From: Neokomagataea anthophila
Lineage (GTDB): Bacteria; Pseudomonadota; Alphaproteobacteria; Acetobacterales; Acetobacteraceae
DNA: 64,000 bases
Direction of reading: 5' to 3'
Assembly (NCBI RefSeq): GCF_018122595.1
Contig: NZ_JAGRQH010000004.1
Location: forward strand, 62,001 to 126,000
The notes under the pieces were generated by a model that ran no database searches, was not told where the DNA came from, and worked only from the letters and a program-made list of their open reading frames with translations. This document shows, in pieces, positions 45,419 to 54,870 of this stretch (position 1 is its first letter; each line of letters opens with the position of its first letter). The position numbers and the translations under genes were made by a program.

Positions 45419-46642
45419 TCACACCAATAACCCCGCAATTACAGCACTCATAGCGTTCGACAGCGTACCCGCAATCACAGCACGCCCAGCCAATACAGCA
45501 ACATCACTCCGTCGCTCTGGCGCAGCACTGCCAAACGCCCCAATCAAAATACCAATCGTCGATAAATTCGCAAAACCACAGAGCGCAAACGACAAAATCG
45601 TTACCGTATGCGTCGAGAGCGCATGCGCATGGATCATCGGGGAAAGGCTCGCATAAGCGACAAACTCATTGAACACGATCTTCTGACCAAACAGCCCGCC
45701 CGCCGTCACGGCCTCATGCCAAGGAACCCCCATCAACCAAACAACCGGCGCTAAAACCACACCAAGTATCCGCGTCAATGTCAGGCCCATACTCCCCAAA
45801 AGACCATCCACCAGCGCAATCAAGCCCACAAAGGCGACCAGCACAGCCCCCACCGCCACAGCAATCCGCACGCCATTCATCGCGCCATCCGCCAAAGCCT
45901 CGAAGACCGTACCATGACGGCGCACCATATGCTCCAAAGCCGCCGCATCCTCCCGCTCACCGGGGAACAAAATGCGTGAGAACAGCAGCCCACCCGGAAT
46001 AGCCATCACAGATGCCGCCAAGAGGTCCGTCATCGGCACCCCTAATGAGGCATAGCCGGCCAAAACAGACCCCGCGACAGACGCCGTCCCACTACACAGC
46101 ACCGTCGCCAAAACACGGCGCGGCAAACGGTCCAGCGTATGCTGCAACGCCACAGGCATCTCGGTCTGGCCCAAAAAAATGGTCAAAACCGCAGAGAAAC
46201 CTTCCATCGCGGTCGTACCCAGAATTTTTGAAACAACACCACCAATCCCACGAGCAAGGAGGCGCAAAACGCCATAATGCTCCAACAGCGCCAGTAATGC
46301 CGCAACATAGACAATCTGCGGCAACACACGCAGAGCAAAAACAAACGCTCCCCCGCCGAAAAGATCATCCATCTTTGGTCCAACGAGGCCGCCAAACAAG
46401 AAGGCACTCCCCGCCCCCCCAAAGGACAGAATCCACCCCACCGCATCCGATAAATGACGTAAAAAGGCCGCTCCCGGCGGGCTCCAAAGGATCAAAAAGC
46501 CCAAAATCGCCTGCATGATCAACGCCTTAATCACAAAACGCCAATCAATCGCCCGCCGGTTGGTGGAGCATAAAACTCCCACGACTAACAGCGCGACAAT
46601 CGCCACCACAGCGCGAAGGCAAGACACAAGGGCTTCTGACAC
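45419..46642 (-). CDS. Concentrative nucleoside transporter (NupC type)
   Basis: A 407-residue inner-membrane protein starting at a GTG, with about ten hydrophobic segments. It belongs to the CNT family, which moves nucleosides with H+ or Na+. Family motifs include LGQTEMPVAL (the first hairpin-loop QTE), SGTASVAGSVLAGYASLGV, GQKIVFNEFVAYASL, and LCGFANLSTIGILIGAFGSAAPERR. These are the nucleoside- and cation-binding loops. It stands alone, and convergent AT-rich DNA separates it from the DapA-like gene. Confidence 0.92.
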   Translation of the reverse strand: MSEALVSCLRAVVAIVALLVVGVLCSTNRRAIDWRFVIKALIMQAILGFLILWSPPGAAFLRHLSDAVGWILSFGGAGSAFLFGGLVGPKMDDLFGGGAFVFALRVLPQIVYVAALLALLEHYGVLRLLARGIGGVVSKILGTTAMEGFSAVLTIFLGQTEMPVALQHTLDRLPRRVLATVLCSGTASVAGSVLAGYASLGVPMTDLLAASVMAIPGGLLFSRILFPGEREDAAALEHMVRRHGTVFEALADGAMNGVRIAVAVGAVLVAFVGLIALVDGLLGSMGLTLTRILGVVLAPVVWLMGVPWHEAVTAGGLFGQKIVFNEFVAYASLSPMIHAHALSTHTVTILSFALCGFANLSTIGILIGAFGSAAPERRSDVAVLAGRAVIAGTLSNAMSAVIAGLLV

Positions 46643-46765
46643 AGCGGGGACTTCCCTTTCACATTCAAAACATGGCGAAACTGTTCGCAGACGCGCCAGA
46701 TGTCCAGCCCTCTCGTCATCTCCGCTCGAGAAGACTACACTCAGCCCATAATCTGAGGAGGAACC

Positions 46766-47272
46766 ATGCCCAGCATTTATGACTTCAGCATTCCCGCTCT
46801 CGAAGGCGGCATGATTGATTTATCCGCTTATCGCGGCCGCCCTCTTCTCATCGTCAACACGGCCTCGAAATGTGGCTTCACTCCACAATATGAAGGCTTA
46901 CAACATCTATGGTCCCTCTACGGGCGAGACCGCGATAACGGACTGGCCATTATCGGCATCCCCTCTAACCAATTTGGCAACCAAGAACCCGGCTCGTCCG
47001 AAGAGATTGGTGCGTTCTGCCACCGCAATTATGGCGTAAGCTTTCCTATGGCTGCGAAAGCTGATGTGCGTGGCCCAGAAGCGATTCCCCTTTTCCAATG
47101 GCTCCGCAGTGAGGGTGGCGTGCTGTCTATTCCGCGCTGGAATTTTTACAAATATCTAATCACCCCCCAAGGGCATCTGTACAAATGGTACACCCCCCTC
47201 ACCAAACCCGAAGGACAGCGCGTTGAAAATGCCGTACAGCGCCTTTTACTCTCATGTACCAGCGGCACATAA
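46766..47272 (+). CDS. Glutathione peroxidase family protein
   Basis: A 168-residue thiol peroxidase with an excellent ribosome site (GAGGAGGAA). The peroxidatic Cys36 is in NTASKCGFTPQ (Cys in place of the selenocysteine of animal enzymes), IIGIPSNQFGNQEPG supplies the Gln, and PRWNFYKYLI the Trp and Asn of the catalytic tetrad. It removes peroxides, using thioredoxin or glutathione. It may complement the periplasmic peroxidase encoded at 31579-33057. Confidence 0.93.
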   Translation: MPSIYDFSIPALEGGMIDLSAYRGRPLLIVNTASKCGFTPQYEGLQHLWSLYGRDRDNGLAIIGIPSNQFGNQEPGSSEEIGAFCHRNYGVSFPMAAKADVRGPEAIPLFQWLRSEGGVLSIPRWNFYKYLITPQGHLYKWYTPLTKPEGQRVENAVQRLLLSCTSGT

Positions 47273-47352
47273 AGCCTCCAAAACGCTTTTTCCTTGACGG
47301 ATCGTATCGAAACACGCCAGCTTCATGACAGTTGAATGACATGGAGCACCCC

Positions 47353-47601
47353 ATGACCGCCCCTTCGCAGAGCGCTACGCTCAAACCCCTCCTCCCCCTG
47401 CTGCTCGTCGCAGCGCTCGGAGCGCTCTGCCCGGTCGTGGCCCACAATGTTGACCACTTTCTCTCAGCATCCGGCACATTCTGGGCCAGTGTCATGAGCA
47501 TAGCGCAAGTCGCACTCTTGGTTGTTAGCCTCGGCACGCTTTCGTCCATGCGCCTCGCGCCACAACAGCGCGTGCACCGCCCCCAGTACACACGCCACTA
47601 A
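47353..47601 (+). CDS. Small two-segment membrane protein
   Basis: Eighty-two residues from the ATG at 47353, which follows ATGGAGCACCCC; a start at 47332 or 47341 is possible. Two hydrophobic segments (roughly residues 13-32 and 45-62) with a short loop and a basic tail. No family recognised. It lies in the gap between the peroxidase and murJ genes, same strand. Confidence 0.55.
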   Translation: MTAPSQSATLKPLLPLLLVAALGALCPVVAHNVDHFLSASGTFWASVMSIAQVALLVVSLGTLSSMRLAPQQRVHRPQYTRH

Positions 47602-47662
47602 TCCAAACTTCACCCGATTCCCTCGGTATCGTCTGACCGCTTGTTAAGCTAAAGACGATTCC

Positions 47663-49222
47663 ATGATTCGTAATTTTCTGACTGTCGGCGGCTGGACCAT
47701 GCTTTCGCGGGTTCTCGGCCTCATCCGTGACCAGCTGCTGTATAATTTCTTGGGCGCAGGCCCGGCGCTTGATGCATATTTGGTGGCTCTGCGCCTGCCC
47801 AATATGTTCCGCCGCCTCTTCGGTGAAGGCGCGCTCAACGCCGCGTTCGTGCCCATGTTTACGGGAAAATACGAAACAGAAGGCCATGACAAAGCCCTAC
47901 GCTTTGCAAGTCAGGCCCTTTCAGCGCTGGTCGCATGGCTCGTTATTCTGACGGTGATCTGTGAAATCTTCACCCCCATCGTCATCTCCCTCACATCCGA
48001 TTTTCAACCCGGCGGAGATCGCTTCTCCCTCGCGGTCGCTCTGACACGCATCACCTTCCCCTACATGGTGCTCATCTGCGCCGCCGCACTCGTCGCCGGG
48101 ATTTTGAACGGGCGCGGCTATTACAGTGCAGCTTCAGCAGCCTATCTGGCCTTTAACGTTATCGGCATTGCCTCAACCTATATTGGCTATTGGGGCTGGC
48201 ATGATGTGGTCTTCGCCTCAGCATGGGGCGTCACCATTTCAGGGGCCGTGCAACTTGGCGCCTTACTCTGGGCGACCAAACGTGCCGGTATTCTACCGTT
48301 CCTTTTACGCCCAACACTCTCCCCCGATATTCGCCAAATGCTCCGGCGCATGGGACCGGGATTACTCGGCTCCGGCGTGACGCAAATCAACCTCACGGTC
48401 GATACCATCATCGCCACGAAACTCCCCGTCGGGGGCGTATCCATTCTGTACGCGGCTGATCGACTAAACCAACTGCCGCTCGGCGTTTTGGGAGCTGCGG
48501 CAGCCACAACACTCATGCCGGTCCTCTCCAAACACGCCGCCACGAACGACGCAGCAGGTGGGCGCGCCAGCTTAAACCGCGCCCTCAATTACGCATTATT
48601 GCTTACACTTCCTGCCACCGCAGGGCTTATCGCCCTCGCCCCGATCCTCATGACCGGGCTCTTCGCTTATGGGCACTTCTCCACGCAAGATGCCCTCCTC
48701 GCTGCCGAATGTCTGCGCGCTTATGCTGCGGGCCTGCCAGCTTTTATTCTCATTAAGGTCCTATCCCCCGGCTTTTTCGCCCATGGCGATACGAAAACCC
48801 CCGTCCGCATTGGCTTCTTCACACTAGCCTTAAATCTGGGGCTAAACCTCGCACTGTTCCACCCGCTCGGGTATCTTGGGCCACCACTCGCCAGCACCCT
48901 CGCTGCCATTGTTAACGTGCTCTGCTTGGCCTTCATCCTCCACCGGCGTGAAGTCTTCCAGCCAGATGCTGCCCTCATCAAACACGCAACCCGAACCTTT
49001 GGGGCGGCGCTTCTCATGGCTCTCTGGGTTGCCGCAGGACAAAAACTTCTCGCCCCGTATGTCATCTACCAACACGGCCTCTTACGCGTGATCGTAATGG
49101 CGTTCCTCGTCGTACTCGGAGCCGCCATTTATGGCGGTGCACTGGATGCACTCGGTATTGTCAAAATCAAAGATGCCGTAGCAGCGTTGCAAAAACGCAT
49201 CGCCCGGCGGCGTAGTCGCTAA
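47663..49222 (+). CDS. murJ: Lipid II flippase MurJ
   Basis: A 519-residue protein with about 14 hydrophobic segments, of the MviN/MOP superfamily. It turns lipid II across the inner membrane for peptidoglycan synthesis. The start MIRNFLTVGGWTMLSRVLGL followed by IRDQLLYNFLGAGPALDAY, and RRLFGEGALNAAFVPMF, are MurJ signatures with the conserved Arg residues. It is followed by mutS and glnD; this cluster of three is common in alphaproteobacteria. Confidence 0.95.
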   Translation: MIRNFLTVGGWTMLSRVLGLIRDQLLYNFLGAGPALDAYLVALRLPNMFRRLFGEGALNAAFVPMFTGKYETEGHDKALRFASQALSALVAWLVILTVICEIFTPIVISLTSDFQPGGDRFSLAVALTRITFPYMVLICAAALVAGILNGRGYYSAASAAYLAFNVIGIASTYIGYWGWHDVVFASAWGVTISGAVQLGALLWATKRAGILPFLLRPTLSPDIRQMLRRMGPGLLGSGVTQINLTVDTIIATKLPVGGVSILYAADRLNQLPLGVLGAAAATTLMPVLSKHAATNDAAGGRASLNRALNYALLLTLPATAGLIALAPILMTGLFAYGHFSTQDALLAAECLRAYAAGLPAFILIKVLSPGFFAHGDTKTPVRIGFFTLALNLGLNLALFHPLGYLGPPLASTLAAIVNVLCLAFILHRREVFQPDAALIKHATRTFGAALLMALWVAAGQKLLAPYVIYQHGLLRVIVMAFLVVLGAAIYGGALDALGIVKIKDAVAALQKRIARRRSR

Positions 49223-49351
49223 AACATCCATGACAACCGGTTCACACCTCTCACGGGAAACGGTATTGAGGCCCTTTTTTATGCTCAACCGGAGATAGGA
49301 CCCATCGGTTCCCTCAAGCCCCCGTCATCCGCCGCCAAGGCCACTCCGGCC

Positions 49352-51958
49352 ATGGCACAGTGGTTCGCCCTTAAAGAACAGGAGCCAGAAGCGCTCCTGT
49401 TCTTCCGTATGGGTGATTTCTATGAGCTTTTCTTTGCTGACGCACAGGCTGCCGCCCATGCGCTCGACATTGCGCTCACCACGCGCGGCTCCCACGCGGG
49501 CGACCCTATCCCCATGTGCGGTGTCCCCGTTTCGGCCGCTCCGGCTTATCTCGCACGCTTAATCCGCCGGGGCTTTCGTGTCGCGGTTGCTGAACAAACA
49601 CAAGCACCACAAAAGGGTCAAAAAGGCCCCCTGCCACGCGCCATTGTCCGCGTTGTCTCCCCCGGCACGTTGACCGAGGACGAACTTCTCGAAGCAGGCC
49701 GCGCGAACCTCCTCTTCGCGGTTGCCCCCTCGCCCATGCGTGGTCAAAGCCAGACACTAGGCGCAGCATGGATCGATATTTCCACAGGCGCATTTGAAAC
49801 GGCGACGACCTCCCAAGACGCCCTGCCCGAACTGCTGGCCCGGCTTGACCCAACCGAAATCCTCTCTATCCCGGATCTCCTGCCGCCCGAACACGCGCAG
49901 CGCCTCGCCCCCGTTCCCAGCATTCCCTCACTCGACAGCGCACGCACACAAATCTCGCGCGCCTTTAACGTCGCTCAGATTGAAGCGCTCGGGGATTTCG
50001 CACCAGAACACATCATCGCTTGTGCCATGGTGCTCGGTTATGTCCAGCGCAGCCAAGCCGGTGCGCTACCGCGCATTTCACGCCCAACCACACAAGGGCT
50101 CGACGGCGTACTCGGCATTGATCCCGCAACCCGCCATAGCCTCGACATTTTGCGCACACGTGACGGCGAAACCAAATACAGCCTGTTCGGCACCGTCTCC
50201 CGCACCACCACTGCGGCAGGCTCGCGCCTTCTTGCCGAGTGGCTATCCTCACCTCTCACAGATGCCGCCGCTATCACCGCCCGCCAACAGGCATGGCTCT
50301 GGCTCAATGAGCAATCCGGCCTCAATGATGGCCTCGCCACTATTTTACGCCGTACCCCCGATGTCGCACGCGCCCTTGGCCGCCTGTCTGCCCAACGTGG
50401 CCAACCACGTGACCTCGCCGCCCTACGTGATGCGCTCATTGCAGCGGATGACACCACAGCACTCCTTCAGCCTCTCTGCACGGATGCCACACCACACCAC
50501 GTCCGCACTCTTTTCGCCGCGCTCTATGGCCGTGCAGAAGGCTTACTCGCGCGCTTACAATCTGCTCTAGCAGAAGAACTCCCCGCACGGTTGGATGATG
50601 GCGGCGTCATCGCCAAAGGCTATGATGAAGAACTCGACCACCACCGCAGCCTGCGCGATAATAGCCGCCGCGTTATTGCTGGCATGCAAGGTGACCTCAG
50701 CGCGCGCTTCGGCATCAATAGCCTGAAAATCAAACACCACGCACAACTCGGTTACGTCATTGAAGTCCCCGCCACACATGGCACCAAACTGCGTGACAAC
50801 CCCGAACTCTCCTTCCGCCAAGGCACAGCCAGCCTCGCACGTTTCACGACAGAAGAACTCGCAACCTTAGACCAAGCCATACTCGAAGCCGCCGACAAAG
50901 CCTCCCGCCGGGAACGGGCGCTCTTTGACGGCCTCTGCACGCAAGCCCTCGCAACACCCGCGCTCGAAGACGTCGCCCAAGCACTCGCAACACTGGACGT
51001 CCTGCGCGCCTGTGCGCTCTTGGCACAAGGCGGCACTTGGTGCTGCCCACAGATCACCAATGGTACAGACTTCACGCTCACCGCCTGTCGTCACCCCGTC
51101 GTTGAAGCGGCCATTGCTGAATCTGGCTCTGCGGATGCACGCTTCATCCCTAATAATTGCTCGCTAGAGCCTGACCGGCGCGTGATGCTCCTCACAGGGC
51201 CGAACATGGCTGGTAAATCCACCTTCCTACGGCAAACAGCTCTTGCGGTTATTCTGGCACAATCTGGCCTACCCATACCGGCAAAAAGCGCGACAATCGG
51301 CGTAGTAGACCGCCTTTTCTCCCGCGTAGGTGGCGCAGATGACCTCGCACGCGGCCGTTCCACCTTTATGGTGGAAATGACCGAAGCTGCGGCCATTCTG
51401 AACCAAGCAGGACCACGCTCTTTGGTCGTCGTTGATGAAATCGGGCGCGGCACTTCAACGCTAGATGGCCTCGCCATTGCATGGGCCACACTTGAGGCCC
51501 TTCACGGCCATCTCGGCGCTCGCACCATCTTCGCCACACATTTCCACGAACTCAATGCCCTGACCGATGCTCTGCCACGCCTGCAAGCCTGCACCATGGC
51601 CGTGCGGGAATGGCGCGATAAAGTCGTCTTCCAGCATGAAGTGCGTCCCGGCGCTGCGCGCAAAAGCTGGGGCCTACACGTCGCACGCCTCGCGGGCGTT
51701 CCTGCTACTGTTATTGACCGCGCCTCACGCCTACTGGCCACGTTAGAACAACAACACGCCCAAAGCCGCCCGTCTTTGCCATTATTTGATGCAGCCTTAG
51801 AGGCTCCCGCACCCGATAACCCACCCGCGGCCCCCTCCGAGCCTGATACGCTGCGTGAAACCTTGAAGACCTTCGACCCAGATTCCATGTCTCCTAGGGA
51901 GGCCTTATCAGCCCTCTATGCGCTTAAAGAACTCGTCACGACCGGAGAGAACACTTGA
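49352..51958 (+). CDS. mutS: DNA mismatch repair protein MutS
   Basis: At least 868 residues. The mismatch-recognition domain carries FRMGDFYELFF (the Phe-X-Glu wedge), and the ATPase has GPNMAGKSTFLRQTAL (Walker A), LVVVDEIGRGTSTLDGLA (Walker B and signature) and TIFATHFHELN. The ATG at 49352 has only a weak AAGG site. In-frame codons upstream, PSSAAKATPA, match the usual MutS N-terminus, but no ATG, GTG or TTG opens them; an ATC at 49304 follows GGAG nine bases upstream. The true start is thus unclear. glnD begins in its stop codon. Confidence 0.95.
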   Translation: MAQWFALKEQEPEALLFFRMGDFYELFFADAQAAAHALDIALTTRGSHAGDPIPMCGVPVSAAPAYLARLIRRGFRVAVAEQTQAPQKGQKGPLPRAIVRVVSPGTLTEDELLEAGRANLLFAVAPSPMRGQSQTLGAAWIDISTGAFETATTSQDALPELLARLDPTEILSIPDLLPPEHAQRLAPVPSIPSLDSARTQISRAFNVAQIEALGDFAPEHIIACAMVLGYVQRSQAGALPRISRPTTQGLDGVLGIDPATRHSLDILRTRDGETKYSLFGTVSRTTTAAGSRLLAEWLSSPLTDAAAITARQQAWLWLNEQSGLNDGLATILRRTPDVARALGRLSAQRGQPRDLAALRDALIAADDTTALLQPLCTDATPHHVRTLFAALYGRAEGLLARLQSALAEELPARLDDGGVIAKGYDEELDHHRSLRDNSRRVIAGMQGDLSARFGINSLKIKHHAQLGYVIEVPATHGTKLRDNPELSFRQGTASLARFTTEELATLDQAILEAADKASRRERALFDGLCTQALATPALEDVAQALATLDVLRACALLAQGGTWCCPQITNGTDFTLTACRHPVVEAAIAESGSADARFIPNNCSLEPDRRVMLLTGPNMAGKSTFLRQTALAVILAQSGLPIPAKSATIGVVDRLFSRVGGADDLARGRSTFMVEMTEAAAILNQAGPRSLVVVDEIGRGTSTLDGLAIAWATLEALHGHLGARTIFATHFHELNALTDALPRLQACTMAVREWRDKVVFQHEVRPGAARKSWGLHVARLAGVPATVIDRASRLLATLEQQHAQSRPSLPLFDAALEAPAPDNPPAAPSEPDTLRETLKTFDPDSMSPREALSALYALKELVTTGENT

Positions 51959-54870
51959 AAAACGTGACACAATCGGGCGAAGATCAGATTCTTCCCGCTG
52001 CTAAGCTTACGGAAAAAACCCTGTCCGACTCGCGCTCTCATCGCCTCGCTGGCGACACTCAGCCCCTCTCCCCGCTCCATGCCTTGCTGGAGCAGCTTGA
52101 CGCGCCGCAGCAGACTGCCACCGCCCCCCACTCCGGTGGTGAGATCCCGCGTGACGAGATTTTGATGGCTTTGCGCCGTCACCTCGGTGCTGGACAGGCT
52201 GAAATCCGTGAACATTTCGAAAAACGTCGCCTCAGTGGCGTTGCCGCGGCCCATGCCCTTGCTGCCCTGACGGATGAAGCCATCCGCGCCCTTGTGCTAT
52301 TTTCCAAGGCCCGCATAAATACAGCCGATAGTTCAGGACAAAGCCGCCTTTGCCTTTGTGCAACAGGCGGTTACGGTGCAGGGCTTCTCGCTCCTTTCAG
52401 CGATATTGATGTCCTTTTCCTCACGGATGAAACACCTTCTCCCGCAGCAACCGCACGTATTGAGTTTATTCTCTACGCTCTGTGGGACTTAGGCTTACGC
52501 GTTGGCCATGCCACACGCTCTCTCTCCGACTGTATTCATGACGTCGCCACTGACATCACCATTCGCACAGCTTTACTCGACCTGCGTCCCATTTGCGGTG
52601 ACCTTGCTCTCGCCGCACATCTGCGCGGCCGACTGAGCGAAGACTTACAAGAGCGAACACTCGCCAACTTTATTGACGGTAAAATCCAAGAGCGCGGTCG
52701 CCGCCATAAACGCCTGGGCGATACGCTCTCCATGGTCGAGCCCAACCTTAAAGAAGGCCGCGGCGGCTTACGTGACCTCCAAACGCTGAACTGGCTAGGA
52801 CGCGCCGCCCTCGGCTGCCCCGTACCCCTCACAGGCACGGAAGAAGAGACAACATCACAAGCCGCACATGGCCCGTCTTTCGTTTCTCTTGGCTTCCTGA
52901 CAGACCGGGAAGCCCACCGCGCACGCCGCGCATGGAACTTCTTTTGGACCGTACGACTGCATCTACACTACATCACAGGCCGTGCTGAAGAACGCTTAAC
53001 CTTTGATGTCCAACCCATCATTGGGGGCCGCATGGGTTACGCTACCCATGGCCGCCAGCGTGGGGTTGAGCGCTTTATGCGCCATTACTTCCTCACCGCA
53101 CGCGATGTCCTGCGCCTTACCTATCTGCTTGAGCCAATTGTGCTCACACATCTCGAAACACGCCAATCTGGCACTACTGCCCTCACAGCCCCCGGCCCGG
53201 AAGGCTTCCAAATGATTGCAGGGAAACTCTTTCCCGGCCATCATATGGACTTTGCCGATAATCCGCGCCTCATGTTCCAAATGCTGGACTGCGCACGCCG
53301 CCATGAATGTGAAATTCATCCCTTGGCGCTGCAACAACTCATCCGGCACGAACGCTATGCCGTCTCCCTACGGGACGACCCAGAAACCGCTCATTTATTC
53401 CTAGAACTGCTCCGCGCACCTAGCCACCAGCCGGACAGCCCAGCACCATTTTGGCTTCCCATTCTCAACGATACAGGTCTCCTCGGGCACCTTTTGCCAG
53501 ATTGGTCACGCGTTGTCGGGCAAATGCAGTTCGACAGCTACCATATCTATACCGTCGACGAGCATATTATTGAGGCCGTACGTATCCTCGGTGAAATTGA
53601 AGCCGGGCGTATGGCAGATGAAATCCCGCTAGCCTATGAACTCACGCGTGATTTATGGTCGCGCAAAGCCCTCTATGTTTCCGTTTTGCTGCATGACATT
53701 GCCAAAGGGCGCGGCGGTGATCACTCTGAAATTGGCGCCGAGCTAGCCCTCGATATTTGCCCACGTCTCGGCCTAGACCTTGAAGAAACAGACACCGTTT
53801 CTTGGCTTGTCCTGCACCATCTCTTACTGTCACACACCGCTTTCACACGCGATATTGATGACCCGCGCACCATTCTGGATCTGGCCGATACTATCCAGTC
53901 CCCTGAGCGCCTCAGACTGCTATTACTGCTCACCATTGCCGATATGCGGGCCGTCAGCCCAAAAGTCTGGAATGCGTGGAAAGCGACCCTCCTCCGAGAG
54001 CTTTATTCTCGCGTAGCCGAAGTCCTTGAAGGCGGCATGGCCGCCTCCGAACAAGATGGACGCGTAGCCCATTCCCGCCAATTAGCCCGCGAAAACCTCA
54101 CCGAGTTGCTCCCAGAGGAAAGCATCCAGCAGTTCCTCGAATTGGGCTACCCCAGCTATTGGCTCGGCTTTGACACAGACACCCATATCCGCCACGCCCG
54201 CATGGTCCATGATTCAGACCGCTACCATGCCCCTATTACCGTAGAAGCCACACCCATCCCTGACCGTGGCGTCACAGAAATGACCATTCTCTGCGCGGAT
54301 CACCCCGGGCTTTTTGCTCAGATTGCAGGTGCCATTGCTGTCGCAGGTGCATCCATCGTTGATGCCCGCATTCATACGTTAAGTGATGGCATGGCCCTAG
54401 ATACATTCTGGGTACAAGACAACCAAGGCTGCGCGTTTGAAGACCCGCACCAATTGGGCCGCCTCAATACCCTTATCGAACAAGCGCTCTCTGGACGCTT
54501 GAACATCCCTAAAAGCTTAGCTGAGACACAACGCTTCGGCATGTCCCGACGTATGCGCGCTATTCATGTGCCTCCACGAGTTGTCATCGACAACGCCGCC
54601 TCTGACCGTCATACCATCATTGAAGTCAATGGCCGTGACCGCCCCGGCCTCCTATATGACATCACCACCGCCCTCAGCACAGAGGCCCTGCAAATTGCGT
54701 CTGCCCATATCACCACATACGGCATGCGCGCGGTGGACGTCTTTTACGTCAAAGACTTACTCGGCCAGAAGTTACGCGAGCCAGAGCGTATCCGCCATAT
54801 TCGGGACGTACTCCTGACATCCCTAAAAACGGCTCCAACGACTGAAAGCGCTATACCTGCGCCTTTCTAG
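51955..54870 (+). CDS. glnD: [Protein-PII] uridylyltransferase/uridylyl-removing enzyme
   Basis: A 971-residue nitrogen sensor. It adds UMP to PII proteins when glutamine is low and removes it when glutamine is high. The nucleotidyltransferase domain has CATGGYGAGLLAPFSDIDVL (G-G-Y-G and DxD). A linker region GRGGLRDLQTLNWL is typical. The HD phosphohydrolase site is LLHDIAKGRGGDHSEIG. Two ACT domains close the protein (TILCADHPGLFAQIAGAIAV and EVNGRDRPGLLYDITTAL), which bind glutamine. It starts at a TTG that overlaps the mutS stop (TTGA), with GGAGAG upstream. Its stop shares CTAG with the opposite gene. Confidence 0.95.
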   Translation: MKNVTQSGEDQILPAAKLTEKTLSDSRSHRLAGDTQPLSPLHALLEQLDAPQQTATAPHSGGEIPRDEILMALRRHLGAGQAEIREHFEKRRLSGVAAAHALAALTDEAIRALVLFSKARINTADSSGQSRLCLCATGGYGAGLLAPFSDIDVLFLTDETPSPAATARIEFILYALWDLGLRVGHATRSLSDCIHDVATDITIRTALLDLRPICGDLALAAHLRGRLSEDLQERTLANFIDGKIQERGRRHKRLGDTLSMVEPNLKEGRGGLRDLQTLNWLGRAALGCPVPLTGTEEETTSQAAHGPSFVSLGFLTDREAHRARRAWNFFWTVRLHLHYITGRAEERLTFDVQPIIGGRMGYATHGRQRGVERFMRHYFLTARDVLRLTYLLEPIVLTHLETRQSGTTALTAPGPEGFQMIAGKLFPGHHMDFADNPRLMFQMLDCARRHECEIHPLALQQLIRHERYAVSLRDDPETAHLFLELLRAPSHQPDSPAPFWLPILNDTGLLGHLLPDWSRVVGQMQFDSYHIYTVDEHIIEAVRILGEIEAGRMADEIPLAYELTRDLWSRKALYVSVLLHDIAKGRGGDHSEIGAELALDICPRLGLDLEETDTVSWLVLHHLLLSHTAFTRDIDDPRTILDLADTIQSPERLRLLLLLTIADMRAVSPKVWNAWKATLLRELYSRVAEVLEGGMAASEQDGRVAHSRQLARENLTELLPEESIQQFLELGYPSYWLGFDTDTHIRHARMVHDSDRYHAPITVEATPIPDRGVTEMTILCADHPGLFAQIAGAIAVAGASIVDARIHTLSDGMALDTFWVQDNQGCAFEDPHQLGRLNTLIEQALSGRLNIPKSLAETQRFGMSRRMRAIHVPPRVVIDNAASDRHTIIEVNGRDRPGLLYDITTALSTEALQIASAHITTYGMRAVDVFYVKDLLGQKLREPERIRHIRDVLLTSLKTAPTTESAIPAPF

